Shown: positions 53,402-63,510, counted from the stretch's first letter. The stretch is DNA of 64,000 nucleotides from Phaeobacter sp. A36a-5a (GCF_037911135.1 NZ_JBBLYU010000001.1:1178001-1242000), one strand, 5' to 3'. Program-made: numbers and translations. The notes: generated from the sequence alone by a model not told the origin.

Positions 53402-54520
53402 GTGGTTGATCTTTTTGTCTATGGCACGCTGCGCCATATGCCGCTGCTTGAACTGGTGTTGGGGCGGTCCGGTGCCGCGCTGGATGTCACCCCTGCACAT
53501 CTGCCCGATCACGGTGCCTTTGCGGTGGTGGATCAGCCTTTCCCGGCGATAGAGGCCCGCGTTGGCCACCGCGCACCTGGGCTGCTGCTGCGCGGTCTGA
53601 CCCCGGACGATATGGCGGCGCTGAATTTCTACGAAGGCGGGTTCGACTATACGCTGCGCCCTGTCACGGTCGCGCTGGACGCAGGCGGTAGCGCCCCGGC
53701 GGAGGTCTATTTCCCGGAGCCGGGCCTGTGGCAGACCGGGGCGGCCTGGGATCTGGGCGACTGGCAGCAGAAATGGGGCGCCTTGTCGCTGCGCGCGGCA
53801 GAGGAGGTCATGGCCTATCGCGGTCGCCTGACCGCCGCCGAGGTGGCCGAGCGATTCCGCCCGATCCGCATCCGCGCCGCCGCCTGGCTCGCGGCGCAGA
53901 ACCGCCCCGGCGATCCCGATCACGATCTGACCCGCGATGTCGTCGTCCACCAGCATAAACGCGCCTATCTCAACTTCTTCGCGATGGAGGAGATGGACCT
54001 GCAATTCCGCCGCTATGACGGCAGCCTCAGCCCGGTGATCAACCGGGGCGTCGCGCTGGTGGGGCAGGCGGCGGTGGTGCTGCCCTATGATCGCCGCCGC
54101 GACGCGGTTTTGCTGATCGAACAGTTCCGCGCCGCCACCTATATCGCCGGCAACCAGCGCCCCTGGATGTGGGAGCCGGTGGCCGGGCTGATCGACCCCG
54201 GCGAAACCCCCGAACAGGCCGCCCGCCGCGAGGCGATGGAGGAGGCGGGGCTGACCATCGACCAGCTGGAAACCGTCGCCCAGGTCTACCCCTCCAGCGG
54301 CGCCTCAGGCGAATTTCTGCATATTTTTGTGGGTCTCTGCGACTTTGATGAGATCGCCGGCGGCGGCGGACTGGAGAGCGAGGGCGAAGATATCCGCAGC
54401 CAGATCCTGCCCTATGAGGCGCTGATACAGGGCGTAGATGACCAGACCTATCAGGACATGCCACTGGTCACCGCCGCCCTCTGGCTGTCACGCCATCGTG
54501 AGCGCTTGCGGCAGGGCTGA
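53402..54520 (+). CDS. trgB: TrgB: gamma-glutamylcyclotransferase-like domain fused to a Nudix hydrolase
   Basis: A 372-residue two-domain protein with a GTG start behind AGGAT. The N-terminal half begins VDLFVYGTLRHMPLL, the YGTLR motif of AIG2/GGCT-like folds. The C-terminal half (about residues 200-360) is Nudix, with the box GLIDPGETPEQAARREAMEEAGL followed by PSSGASGEFLHIFVG, as in ADP-ribose pyrophosphatases. It probably hydrolyses a nucleoside diphosphate derivative. It is linked to tellurite resistance through its neighbour trgA. Confidence 0.9.
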   Translation: MVDLFVYGTLRHMPLLELVLGRSGAALDVTPAHLPDHGAFAVVDQPFPAIEARVGHRAPGLLLRGLTPDDMAALNFYEGGFDYTLRPVTVALDAGGSAPAEVYFPEPGLWQTGAAWDLGDWQQKWGALSLRAAEEVMAYRGRLTAAEVAERFRPIRIRAAAWLAAQNRPGDPDHDLTRDVVVHQHKRAYLNFFAMEEMDLQFRRYDGSLSPVINRGVALVGQAAVVLPYDRRRDAVLLIEQFRAATYIAGNQRPWMWEPVAGLIDPGETPEQAARREAMEEAGLTIDQLETVAQVYPSSGASGEFLHIFVGLCDFDEIAGGGGLESEGEDIRSQILPYEALIQGVDDQTYQDMPLVTAALWLSRHRERLRQG

Positions 54521-54610
54521 CCCCGCCAACCGCGCGGCGCGCCGCTATCTCGGCTTGTGGTTGTCCAATGCCTTGGCTACACCTCAACTGGAATGATCGA
54601 AAGGGATACC

Positions 54611-55645
54611 ATGCGCATTGCACATGATCTGGCCGACGCGATCGGCCACACGCCTCTGATCCGCCTGAACCGCGTCAGCGATGAAACCGGATGTGAGATT
54701 CTGGGAAAGGCCGAGTTCATGAACCCCGGCCAGTCGGTCAAGGACCGCGCCGCACTTTATATCATCAAGGACGCCATCGCGCGCGGTGATCTGAAGCCGG
54801 GCGGCACCATCGTTGAGGGCACTGCCGGTAACACCGGGATCGGCCTGGCGCTGGTTGGCGCGTCGATGGGCTTCAAAACGGTGATCGTGATCCCCGAAAC
54901 CCAGTCCGAAGAGAAAAAGGACATGTTGCGACTGGCCGGCGCCCAGCTGGTGCAGGTCCCCGCAGCGCCTTATCGCAATCCCAACAACTTTGTCCGCTAT
55001 TCGGAACGTCTGGCCAAGGAACTGGCCAAGACCGAACCCAATGGCGCGATCTGGGCCAATCAGTTCGACAATGTCGCCAACCGGCAGGCCCATATCGAAA
55101 CCACCGCACCCGAGATCTGGGAGCAGACCGACGGCAAGGTGGACGGCTTTGTCTGCGCGGTCGGTTCTGGCGGCACGCTGGCAGGTGTGGCCGATGTGCT
55201 CCAGCCCAAGGGCGTGAAAATCGGCCTTGCCGATCCGATGGGCGCGGCGCTTTATTCCTACTACACCACCGGTGAAATCGTGACCGAAGGCGGCTCCATC
55301 GCAGAAGGCATCGGCCAGGTGCGCATCACCAAGAACCTTGAAGGGTTCAAACCGGATTTCTGCTACCAGATCGAGGACCGCGACGCGCTGCCCTATGTCT
55401 TCGACCTCCTGCACGAAGAGGGTCTGGTGCTGGGCGGCTCCTCGGCGATCAATATCGCCGGTGCCGTGCGCATGGCCAAGGACATGGGACCGGGCAAGAC
55501 CATCGTCACCGTGCTCTGTGACTATGGGACGCGCTACCAGTCGAAACTGTTCAACCCCGACTTCCTGCGTGAAAAGAACCTGCCGGTGCCGGATTGGATG
55601 ACTCACACCCCGGCCTCTATCCCCGGCGTGTTCGAGGACGTATGA
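54611..55645 (+). CDS. cysK: Cysteine synthase A
   Basis: A 344-residue PLP enzyme making cysteine from O-acetylserine and sulfide. The PLP Lys is in NPGQSVKDRAALYIIKDA near residue 42, the substrate loop is EGTAGNTGIGLA, and the phosphate-binding turn is GSGGTLAGV. The start 54611 has an AAGGGA site; an ATG six codons upstream is possible. It follows trgB as in the Rhodobacter trg locus, and its stop overlaps the mscS start (ATGA). Thiol supply could explain its association with tellurite resistance. Confidence 0.93.
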   Translation: MRIAHDLADAIGHTPLIRLNRVSDETGCEILGKAEFMNPGQSVKDRAALYIIKDAIARGDLKPGGTIVEGTAGNTGIGLALVGASMGFKTVIVIPETQSEEKKDMLRLAGAQLVQVPAAPYRNPNNFVRYSERLAKELAKTEPNGAIWANQFDNVANRQAHIETTAPEIWEQTDGKVDGFVCAVGSGGTLAGVADVLQPKGVKIGLADPMGAALYSYYTTGEIVTEGGSIAEGIGQVRITKNLEGFKPDFCYQIEDRDALPYVFDLLHEEGLVLGGSSAINIAGAVRMAKDMGPGKTIVTVLCDYGTRYQSKLFNPDFLREKNLPVPDWMTHTPASIPGVFEDV

Positions 55646-58164
55646 TCGCCCTCATGCGTGGTTTTGTGAAATGTCTGGCCGGGCTGGTTCTTCTGATCAG
55701 CCTGGCCTTTCCCGCTCTGGCCCAGCTCGATGCGCGTTCGAAATCCTATTACGAGGATTGGCTGCGCACCGCGAACCGGGCCGAAAACGTCATTGATGCC
55801 AGCCGCGCCTCCAATATCGCCTTGGAACAGCTGCGCAGCGAGCTGGCCGAATTCCGGCAGACCTTCCAGACCAAGCGTGGGGAAAACGGCGAGCGTATCC
55901 AGACCCTTCAGGGCCAGCTGGACGCGCTTGGCGCCCCACCGGGCGAGGGCGAGGAAGAGCCCGAAGACATCGCCCAGCTGCGCGACGCGCTGACCCAGCA
56001 GCTCAATGAGCTGCGGGTGCCGCGCATCGTCGCCGAAGAGGCCTACAGCCGCGCCGACGGCCTGATCAACGAGATCGACAAGATCGTCCGCGAACGGCTG
56101 ACCAAACGACTGTTTGAACGCGGCACCTCGCCGCTCAACCCCGAACATTGGCCCGGCGCGCTGCGGGATCTGGTCCACGCCAGCCGCGCCGTGGGCAATG
56201 AAACCCTGTCGCAGCTGCGCAATGACACCACCAGCGAACGCATCAGCGGCGATCTGGTGGGCATTCTTGTGCTGGTGCTGATCGGTATGCTGCTGATCCT
56301 GCGCGGGCGCCCATGGGCGCATCTGGCGGGTGATTACCTGCGGCGCTACGGCGCGCGGGGCACCGGCGTCTGGACCTTTGTCGTCTCGCTGCTACAGGTG
56401 CTGCTGCCGCTGATCGGTGTCATCTTTCTGGTCGCAGCGGTCGATCTTTCGGGCATTCTTGGGGTGCGCGGCAGCATCTTCCTCGAATCCGTGCCGGCCT
56501 GGGCCTTTATCATGCTGTCGTTCCACTGGCTGGGCGAGCAGCTCTATACCAATCAGATCGAGAATGATCTGCTGCCCGTACAGGAGGGCAATCAGGCCGA
56601 GACCCGCTTTCTGATCGACATGATGGCGGTGATCCTGGTGCTGCAGGATGTTTTTGCCACCATCGAGCGGATCCAGAACATCCCGGACAGCAGTTCCGCG
56701 GTCTATGCCTTTCCGCTGATCAGCTGTGCTGCGCTGATCCTGCTGCGTCTGCACCGCATCGGGGCCAAGCAGCGTCAGGCACAGAGCGAGGAGGAGCCCG
56801 AGGAAGGCGCCATCGCCGCCGGGGCCAATCGCATCATCGCGGTGGTGCGCCGGGCGATCTACCTTCTCGGCTTTGCCGGGCCGCTGCTGGCTGCGGTGGG
56901 CTATCTCAACGCGGCCGAGGCGGTGATCTACCCGGCCATGCTGACGCTGGCGATGCTGGCGGGCTTGTTTGTCCTGCAACGGTTCTTTGCCGATCTCTAC
57001 GGCTTTGTCACCGGCAAGGGTAGCGCCGCCCGCGACTCGCTCTTCACGGCGCTGATCGGCTTTGCACTGGCGCTGGTGGCGCTGCCGATGCTGGCGCTGA
57101 TCTGGGGCGCGCGGGTTGCGGATCTGACGGAGCTGTGGTCGAACTTCCTCGAGGGCTTCCAGATTGGCGACACCCGTATTTCGCCCACCGCCTTTCTGAC
57201 CTTTGTGACCATCTTTGCCGTCGGCTACGGTCTGACCCGGCTGGTGCAGGGCAGCCTGCGCAACGCGCTGCTGCCCAAGACCCGCATTGATGTCGGCGGC
57301 CAGAATGCCATCGTCTCCGGCATGGGCTATGTCGGGATTTTCCTGGCCGCTCTGGTGGCGATTTCGATGGCTGGTCTGGATCTGTCCTCGCTCGCCATTG
57401 TCGCCGGTGCGCTCTCTGTGGGCATCGGCTTTGGTCTGCAAACCATCGTGTCGAACTTTGTCTCCGGCATCATCCTTCTGGTCGAGCGCCCGGTGTCCAA
57501 GGGCGACTGGATCGAGGTTGGCGGCCTGATGGGCTATGTGCGCGATATCTCCGTGCGCTCCACCCGGATCGAGACCTTCGACCGCACCGATGTGATTGTT
57601 CCGAACTCGGATCTGATCACCGGCACCGTCACCAATTACACCCGCGGCAATACCGTGGGCCGGGTGATCGTGCCTGTCGGGGTCAGCTACGGCACCGACC
57701 CGCGCAAGGTCGAGGCCATCCTGATCGAGGTCGCCAAGGCACATCCGATGGTGTTGATGAACCCGCCGCCATCGGTGGTGTTTCAGGGCTTTGGGGCGGA
57801 CAGTCTCAACTTTGAGATCCGCGCGATCCTGCGCGATGTGAACTGGGTCCTGTCGGTGAAATCCGACATGAACTACGACATCGCCCGCCGCTTCGACGAG
57901 GCCGGGATCGAGATCCCCTTCGCCCAGCGCGATATCTGGATCCGCAACCCCGAGGCGCTGGCCGGGGCGGCGGCGGCGGCCGCGGCGCCTGAAGCTGCGC
58001 CCGACTCTGGCCCCGGATCTGTTCAGGACAGCGCGGCCCGGCCATCACCGGCTGCGGCAGCGGCGCCCGCCAGCAAACGCCCCGAAACCCCGGATCTGGA
58101 GGACCTCTCCAACCGGGACGATGCAGCCGACAGCGGCGATGAAGACGGAGACGGCGATCGATGA
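55642..58164 (+). CDS. Large mechanosensitive channel (DUF3772-MscS)
   Basis: An 840-residue protein. A signal peptide (cleavage near ALA-QL) precedes a periplasmic helical DUF3772 region (about residues 30-200) with coiled-coil pattern, and about ten membrane spans follow. The MscS core has LAIVAGALSVGIGFGLQTIVSNFVSGIILLVERPVSKGDWIEVGG, then the cytoplasmic vestibule (VPNSDLITGTVTNYTR). The last 70 residues are Ala/Pro/Asp-rich and disordered. It gates solute release on hypo-osmotic shock. It overlaps cysK and alaX by four bases each. Confidence 0.92.
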   Translation: MIALMRGFVKCLAGLVLLISLAFPALAQLDARSKSYYEDWLRTANRAENVIDASRASNIALEQLRSELAEFRQTFQTKRGENGERIQTLQGQLDALGAPPGEGEEEPEDIAQLRDALTQQLNELRVPRIVAEEAYSRADGLINEIDKIVRERLTKRLFERGTSPLNPEHWPGALRDLVHASRAVGNETLSQLRNDTTSERISGDLVGILVLVLIGMLLILRGRPWAHLAGDYLRRYGARGTGVWTFVVSLLQVLLPLIGVIFLVAAVDLSGILGVRGSIFLESVPAWAFIMLSFHWLGEQLYTNQIENDLLPVQEGNQAETRFLIDMMAVILVLQDVFATIERIQNIPDSSSAVYAFPLISCAALILLRLHRIGAKQRQAQSEEEPEEGAIAAGANRIIAVVRRAIYLLGFAGPLLAAVGYLNAAEAVIYPAMLTLAMLAGLFVLQRFFADLYGFVTGKGSAARDSLFTALIGFALALVALPMLALIWGARVADLTELWSNFLEGFQIGDTRISPTAFLTFVTIFAVGYGLTRLVQGSLRNALLPKTRIDVGGQNAIVSGMGYVGIFLAALVAISMAGLDLSSLAIVAGALSVGIGFGLQTIVSNFVSGIILLVERPVSKGDWIEVGGLMGYVRDISVRSTRIETFDRTDVIVPNSDLITGTVTNYTRGNTVGRVIVPVGVSYGTDPRKVEAILIEVAKAHPMVLMNPPPSVVFQGFGADSLNFEIRAILRDVNWVLSVKSDMNYDIARRFDEAGIEIPFAQRDIWIRNPEALAGAAAAAAAPEAAPDSGPGSVQDSAARPSPAAAAAPASKRPETPDLEDLSNRDDAADSGDEDGDGDR

Positions 58165-58892
58165 CCGACCAATTGTTCCTGACGGATGCCTATGCACAAC
58201 AGGCCCCGGCGCAGATCATTGACCACACAAACGAAGGCGGGCTGGTGCTGAACCAGTCCGTCTTTTACGCAACCGGGGGCGGGCAACCGGGCGATACCGG
58301 TCATCTCAGCTGGTCCGATGGGGCAGGGGCGCACCGCCTGACCATCACCAATACGGTAAAGGGGGAGGCGGGCGCCATTGTCCTGCTGCCGGAACCTGAC
58401 CAGCCGCTGCCCAGCGTCGGGCAGGAGGTGACGCAGACCCTCGACTGGGACCGCCGCCTTGGCCATATGCGCATCCATACCGCGCTGCACCTCCTCTCGG
58501 TGGTGATTCCCCTGCCGGTCTCCGGCGGTTCCATCGGCGCCGACAAGGGGCGGCTTGATTTTGACATGCCCGAGGCGCCGGAGGACAAACAGGCGCTGGA
58601 GGATGCGCTTAACGCCCTCATCAGCCGCGATCTGGAGGTCAGCGAACGCTGGATCACCGAAGAGGAGCTGGATGCAAACCCCGATCTGGTGAAAACCATG
58701 TCGGTGGCGCCGCCCCGTGGCAATGGCCGCATTCGGCTGGTGCGGATCGGTACGACGCAGGAGCAGATCGACCTGCAACCCTGCGGCGGCACCCATGTGC
58801 GCAGCACCGCTGAAATTGGTCCTATCCGCCTTGGAAAGGTTGAAAAAAAGGGCAAGCAGAACCGCCGTGTCTACCTGCATCTGGGGGCTTGA
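58161..58892 (+). CDS. Stand-alone alanyl-tRNA editing protein (AlaX type)
   Basis: A 243-residue protein related to the AlaRS editing domain. FYATGGGQPGDTG is the family motif. The zinc ligands are in RIHTALHLL (HxxxH, near residue 110) and QPCGGTHVRSTAEIG (Cys and His). It removes Ser or Gly mis-attached to tRNA-Ala. Its ATG overlaps the mscS stop (ATGA). Confidence 0.92.
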   Translation: MTDQLFLTDAYAQQAPAQIIDHTNEGGLVLNQSVFYATGGGQPGDTGHLSWSDGAGAHRLTITNTVKGEAGAIVLLPEPDQPLPSVGQEVTQTLDWDRRLGHMRIHTALHLLSVVIPLPVSGGSIGADKGRLDFDMPEAPEDKQALEDALNALISRDLEVSERWITEEELDANPDLVKTMSVAPPRGNGRIRLVRIGTTQEQIDLQPCGGTHVRSTAEIGPIRLGKVEKKGKQNRRVYLHLGA

Positions 58893-58914
58893 GCGCGGGC
58901 TGCAAATAAGTTTC

Positions 58915-58950
58915 TGCAAGAGTGAATTTTTTGCTGTTTTCGCTCTTGCA
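58915..58950. repeat. Inverted repeat between the alaX-type gene and tRNA-Ser
   Basis: TGCAAGAGTGA (58915-58925) faces TCGCTCTTGCA (58940-58950), matching at 10 of 11 positions with a 14-base T-rich spacer. It may terminate the upstream operon or mark the tRNA promoter region. Confidence 0.45.
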
Positions 58951-58984
58951 ATTGCTTCCGTGATCCGTCAATAGTCCGCCCAAC

Positions 58985-59074
58985 GGAGAGGTGGCCGAGT
59001 GGTCGAAGGCGCACGCCTGGAAAGTGTGTAGGCGGGGAACCGTCTCCAGGGTTCGAATCCCTGTCTCTCCGCCA
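58985..59074 (+). tRNA. tRNA-Ser (GGA anticodon)
   Basis: A 90-nt class II cloverleaf with encoded CCA. Acceptor GGAGAGG/TCTCTCC with discriminator G, D-stem GCC/GGC, anticodon arm CACGC-CTGGAAA-GTGTG (anticodon GGA), a long variable arm and T-arm AGGG-TTCGAAT-CCCT. It reads UCC/UCU serine codons. Confidence 0.95.
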
Positions 59075-59103
59075 TAACATCTAGACCAAGATGGTTTTAT
59101 GAC

Positions 59104-59130
59104 AGCCGCCACAGCATGTGGTGGCTTTTT
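59104..59130 (+). terminator. Rho-independent terminator after tRNA-Ser
   Basis: A 10-bp stem (AGCCGCCACA at 59104-59113 with TGTGGTGGCT at 59117-59126, one G-U pair) and a TTTTT run. Confidence 0.85.
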
Positions 59131-59204
59131 GCGTTTCAGACCTTGCCCCCCGTGATCCATCAGCCTCCTGTCAGATCGTGGCGACCGCGGCTTGATCGAC
59201 AAAA

Positions 59205-59241
59205 TGATAGACGTCTATCAGAAAATGATATACGTCTGTCA
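59205..59241. promoter_or_regulatory. Tandem LacI-type operators upstream of the xyl regulator
   Basis: TGATAGACGTCTATCA (59205-59220) is a perfect 16-bp palindrome with central CG. TGATATACGTCTGTCA (59226-59241) repeats it with two changes. The centres are 21 bp apart, the same layout as at the polyol operon, and both copies are preceded by AAAA. They end 29 bases before the regulator start. Inferred to bind the adjacent LacI protein and control xylAB. Confidence 0.7.
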
Positions 59242-59270
59242 AAACTGCCGGAAACAGATGGGCTGCAAGG

Positions 59271-60335
59271 ATGGGAAAACCAACCCTACATGATGTCGCT
59301 GCTGCGGCCGGGGTCAGCTACGCCACGGCGGACCGGGTGCTGAACAATCGCGGCGGGGTGGCGAAAAAATCGCAGGACCGGGTGCGCGCCGCCATTGCCG
59401 AGCTGGGCTATCAGCGCGATATCACCGCCGCCAATCTGTCACGCCGTCGCCGCTACCGGTTTGCCTTTCTGCTGCCGATGGCGGGCGAGGGCTTCTTTGC
59501 CCGGCTGCATGAGCATGTCCAAAGCGAACAGACCCGCCGCGCGCAGGCGCGCCAGCAGATCACCATCACCCATGTGCCTGCCTTCGATGCGGCGGCGCTG
59601 GTGCGGGCGATCGAAAACTGCGCCGCCGAGGATTACGACGGTCTCTGCCTTGTGGCGGTGGAGGATCCGCAGGTTGAGGCCGCGCTGACCAGCCTGCGGG
59701 CCAGGGGTGTTGCCGTGGTCACACTGGTCGCCGACAGCCCGGAAACCACGCGGGATGCCTATGTGGGGATCGACAACCGGACTGCAGGTCGCACCGCAGG
59801 CGACCTGATGGTGTTGGCCCATCGCGGAGCGGCCTCCGAAGGGCGGGGCCGGATCCTTCCCATCACCGGCAGTCTCAGCGCCCGCGATCATGCCGACCGC
59901 TACGCCGGGTTCTGCGATGTGGTCTCGCCCGGTCTGCCGGTGCTGCCACCGCTGGAGACCGGCGACGACCCCGATGTGCTGGAACAGGCGCTGCGCCGCG
60001 CGCTTGATGCAAACCCCGACATTACCGGGGTCTACAATCTGGGTGCCGGCATTCCGGGGCTGGTCGCGGCCCTGTCGGCGACGGCACGGCCGCACCCTCC
60101 GGTGGTGATCAGCCACGAACTCTGCGCCGCGACCCGCGATGCCGTGGCGCAGGGCCTTATTGATGCGGTGATCGACCAGAAACCGGCGCAGGAAATCACC
60201 GCCGCCCTAGCGGCCCTTGTCGCGCTCAGCGACGGGCTGCCGTTCGACCCGCTGACCGCGCAGATCATTCCCGCCGTCCATTTCAAACACAACATGCCCC
60301 CGCAGCCTGCGGTCGGGCCAGAAGAGAGGGCCTGA
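59271..60335 (+). CDS. LacI-family transcriptional regulator of the xylose genes
   Basis: A 354-residue LacI-type regulator. The HTH has [27 protein letters not shown] (about residues 5-31), then the hinge, then a periplasmic-binding-like domain with [20 protein letters not shown] near 63. It begins two bases before xylA with no separate promoter visible, so regulator and enzymes share a transcript starting behind the tandem operators. It probably responds to xylose. Confidence 0.88.
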   Translation: MGKPTLHDVAAAAGVSYATADRVLNNRGGVAKKSQDRVRAAIAELGYQRDITAANLSRRRRYRFAFLLPMAGEGFFARLHEHVQSEQTRRAQARQQITITHVPAFDAAALVRAIENCAAEDYDGLCLVAVEDPQVEAALTSLRARGVAVVTLVADSPETTRDAYVGIDNRTAGRTAGDLMVLAHRGAASEGRGRILPITGSLSARDHADRYAGFCDVVSPGLPVLPPLETGDDPDVLEQALRRALDANPDITGVYNLGAGIPGLVAALSATARPHPPVVISHELCAATRDAVAQGLIDAVIDQKPAQEITAALAALVALSDGLPFDPLTAQIIPAVHFKHNMPPQPAVGPEERA

Positions 60336-60337
60336 CC

Positions 60338-61642
60338 ATGGCTGGCTATTTCGACGACATCGCAGCAATCACCTACAATCCAGATGGCGACGGGCTGGCC
60401 TATCGCCACTACAACCCCGATGAAATGATCATGGGCAAACGGATGGAGGATCACCTGCGCTTTGCCGTCTGCTACTGGCACAACTTTGTTTGGGAGGGGA
60501 ACGACCCCTTTGGCGGGCAGACCTTTGATCGGCCGTGGTTCCCCGCCGATACCATGGATCTGGCGCGCATGAAGGCGGAGGCCGCCTTTGACATGTTCCG
60601 CATCCTCGGCGTGCCGTACTACTGTTTCCACGACCACGATATCCGGCCAGAAGGCGCAAGCCTCGCCGAAAGCCACAAACGCCTGAACCAGGTGGGCGAT
60701 GTGCTGGAACAGAAAATGGCAGATGGCGGTCCGAAACTTCTGTGGGGGACGGCCAATATGTTCTCCAACCGCCGCTACATGGCCGGCGCCAGCACCAATC
60801 CCGACCCGGATGTCTTTGCCTATTGCGCCTCCACCGTGCGCGCCTGCATGGATCTGACCCATCGTCTGAACGGCGAGAACTATGTCCTTTGGGGCGGACG
60901 CGAGGGCTATGAAACCCTGCTCAACACCGATCTGTCGCGTGAGCTGGAGCAGATGGGCCGCTTCCTGTCGATGGTGGTCGATTACAAACACAAGATCGGC
61001 TTCAAAGGCGCGATCCTGATCGAGCCAAAGCCGCAGGAGCCGACCAAACACCAATATGACTACGACGTGGCCACCGTTTACGGCTTCCTCAAACGCTTTG
61101 GTCTTGAGGATGAGGTGAAGGTGAACATTGAACAGGGTCACGCCATCCTCGCCGGTCACAGCTTTGAACATGAGATCGCCATGGCCAATGCGCTGGGGAT
61201 CTTTGGCTCCATCGACATGAACCGCAACGACTACCAGTCCGGCTGGGACACCGATCAGTTCCCCAACAACGTGCCGGAGGTGGCGCTGGCCTATTATGAA
61301 ATTCTGCGCGGCGGTGGCTTTACCAGCGGCGGCACCAATTTCGATGCCAAGCTGCGCCGTCAGTCGCTGGATGCCGAGGATCTGATCGCGGCCCATGTGG
61401 GGGCCATGGACGTCTGCGCGCGGGGGCTACGCGCCGCCGCTGCCTTGCTGGAAAGTGATAGCCTCGAGGCCAAGCGCCGCGACCGTTACGCCGGTTGGAC
61501 CACTGCCGAGGCGCAGGCCTATCTGGCCGAGGGCGCAACGCTGGAGGCCATCGCCGATCAGGCCGAGGCCAGGGCGCTTGATCCGCAGCCGGTCTCTGGC
61601 CGTCAGGAACAGCTGGAGGCGGTGGTCAACCGCTTCGTCTGA
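60338..61642 (+). CDS. xylA: Xylose isomerase
   Basis: A 434-residue class II xylose isomerase converting D-xylose to D-xylulose with two divalent metals. The catalytic His is in [13 protein letters not shown] near residue 95. The signature [17 protein letters not shown] is near residue 185, and metal ligands follow in [18 protein letters not shown] and [17 protein letters not shown]. Its start is two bases after the regulator stop. Confidence 0.97.
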   Translation: MAGYFDDIAAITYNPDGDGLAYRHYNPDEMIMGKRMEDHLRFAVCYWHNFVWEGNDPFGGQTFDRPWFPADTMDLARMKAEAAFDMFRILGVPYYCFHDHDIRPEGASLAESHKRLNQVGDVLEQKMADGGPKLLWGTANMFSNRRYMAGASTNPDPDVFAYCASTVRACMDLTHRLNGENYVLWGGREGYETLLNTDLSRELEQMGRFLSMVVDYKHKIGFKGAILIEPKPQEPTKHQYDYDVATVYGFLKRFGLEDEVKVNIEQGHAILAGHSFEHEIAMANALGIFGSIDMNRNDYQSGWDTDQFPNNVPEVALAYYEILRGGGFTSGGTNFDAKLRRQSLDAEDLIAAHVGAMDVCARGLRAAAALLESDSLEAKRRDRYAGWTTAEAQAYLAEGATLEAIADQAEARALDPQPVSGRQEQLEAVVNRFV

Positions 61643-61681
61643 GGCGGCAGGACCACGGCGTAATGGGGAGAGGGCACAGAT

Positions 61682-63118
61682 ATGTATCTTGGCATTGATC
61701 TTGGCACATCGGGGCTACGCGCGCTGATGACCGATGCGGCGGGCAGGCCCGTCGCCTCGGCTGAGGCGCAGTACTGCGTGCAGACCCCCCATCCCGGCTG
61801 GTCGGAACAGGATCCCGGCGACTGGATCACGGCGCTGGATCGCGCGATGGACCAGCTGCGGGATACCCCCGGCTATGGTCAGATATGCGGCATTGCAGTG
61901 GCAGGGCATATGCACGGTGCGGTGCTGCTGGACGGCGCAGATCAGGTGCTGCGGCCCTGCATCCTGTGGAACGACACCCGTTCCGCCGCTGAGGCGGCTG
62001 AGCTGGACGCAACGGCGCAGGTCCGCGATCTGAGCGGCAATATCGTCTTTCCGGGGTTCACCGCGCCGAAACTTTTGTGGGTGCAGCGCCACGAGCCGGA
62101 GATTTTTGCCAATACGGCCAAGGTCCTGCTGCCTGCGGCCTATCTGAACCTGCATCTGACCGGGCGCCATGTGGCTGACATGTCCGACAGCGCAGGCACC
62201 TCCTGGCTGGATGTGGGCGCGCGGGACTGGTCGGAGCCCCTGCTGCGCGCGGGTCGCATGCGGCGCGATCAAATGCCGGATCTGGTCGAGGGCTGCGAGC
62301 CTGGTGGTACCCTGCGTCCCGAACTGGCCGCGCGCTGGGGATTTGGCAAAGACGTGACCGTGGCCGGTGGCGCAGGCGACAATGCCGCTGCGGCCTGTGG
62401 CACCGGGGTGATGGCACCGGGGCAGGGGTTTGTCTCGCTTGGCACCTCCGGTGTGGTGCTGACCGCGCGAGACGGGTTCCACCCGGATCCGGCAACGGCG
62501 GTGCATACCTTCTGTCACGCGATCCCGGAGCGCTGGTATCAGATGGGGGTGATGCTCTCGGCCACCGATTGCCTGAACTGGCTGGGCCGGATCACCGGAC
62601 GCAGCCCTGCGGATCTGACAGCAGGTCTTGGCGATCAGCTGCGCCCCCCCGGCGAGGTGACATTCCTTCCCTATCTCTCCGGTGAGCGCACGCCGCATAA
62701 CTCGGCAAGCCTGCGCGGTGGGTTTCAGGGGCTGTCGGTCGCGACCACGCCCGAGGATATGGCCCGTGCGGTGATGGAGGGTGTCTGCTACGGGCTGCGC
62801 GACTGTCTGGCGGCGCTGCGCAGCACCGGCGCTGAGCTGGACAGCTGTCTGGTCATCGGCGGCGGCAGCAGATCACCCTATTGGGTCAAGCTGCTGGCCA
62901 CGGTGCTGGACCTGCCGCTGCATCTCCCGCAGGGGGGTGAGTTCGGCGCCGCGCTTGGTGCGGCGCGACTGGCCCGGCTGGCGGTGACAGGTGAGGATCC
63001 CGCCGAGGTTCTGACCGCGCCGCAGATCGCGCGCACGGTCACCCCCGATGCTGCCCTGCGCGATGGTTTTGACGCAGCCTATGCAACCTTTCGCCAGCGG
63101 GTCAGCGACATGATCTGA
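61682..63118 (+). CDS. xylB: Xylulokinase
   Basis: A 478-residue FGGY carbohydrate kinase phosphorylating D-xylulose to the 5-phosphate of the pentose phosphate pathway. The N-terminus YLGIDLGTSGLRAL is the phosphate-binding segment. GHMHGAVLLD, the catalytic Asp in GAGDNAAAACGTG, and VIGGGSRSPYWVKLLATVLDLPL are family signatures. It follows xylA by 39 bases. No xylose transporter gene is in the window. Confidence 0.96.
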   Translation: MYLGIDLGTSGLRALMTDAAGRPVASAEAQYCVQTPHPGWSEQDPGDWITALDRAMDQLRDTPGYGQICGIAVAGHMHGAVLLDGADQVLRPCILWNDTRSAAEAAELDATAQVRDLSGNIVFPGFTAPKLLWVQRHEPEIFANTAKVLLPAAYLNLHLTGRHVADMSDSAGTSWLDVGARDWSEPLLRAGRMRRDQMPDLVEGCEPGGTLRPELAARWGFGKDVTVAGGAGDNAAAACGTGVMAPGQGFVSLGTSGVVLTARDGFHPDPATAVHTFCHAIPERWYQMGVMLSATDCLNWLGRITGRSPADLTAGLGDQLRPPGEVTFLPYLSGERTPHNSASLRGGFQGLSVATTPEDMARAVMEGVCYGLRDCLAALRSTGAELDSCLVIGGGSRSPYWVKLLATVLDLPLHLPQGGEFGAALGAARLARLAVTGEDPAEVLTAPQIARTVTPDAALRDGFDAAYATFRQRVSDMI

Positions 63119-63510
63119 GCGCTGGTCGGCGCCTCAGGCGGCGTCACGGGCCGGGCGAATCGTAAATCAGCCCGTGGTGGCGACAAGTTGTCTAAAATTC
63201 TCCCCATTGTTGCGCGCCGTGGGACAACCCCTGCGCCCAGCGGTTCGCGTGATGGATCTGACAGAGGGCGGCTGTGCGCTCTGATGATCTGCCATTGTTT
63301 GCAGGATGGCGACAAACGGCGGTTGTTTCGCGGCGGTGACGGCAGATCCTGCGGGATCGCGCGGTGGCGGCGGTCAGACCGGAAACAATCCCCGGCCTCT
63401 GGGGAGGGGATCATCGGTCGGCCGGGCCGGCGGATGCACGCTGATTAAGATTTTGTTCTTTTTTAGGCAGATTTGCCCGCGTAGGGTAATCCCATGCTGC
63501 CACAGGATGA
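63119..63510. other. Intergenic region after xylB
   Basis: About 390 bases between xylB and the Hint-domain gene. It contains a T-rich stretch near 63446-63466 that may belong to the next promoter. I see no credible gene or clear terminator. Confidence 0.35.

Noticed and set aside
56392-57744. A 450-residue open frame on the minus strand
   Set aside because: It is antisense to the mscS gene and its composition is a mirror of that gene.
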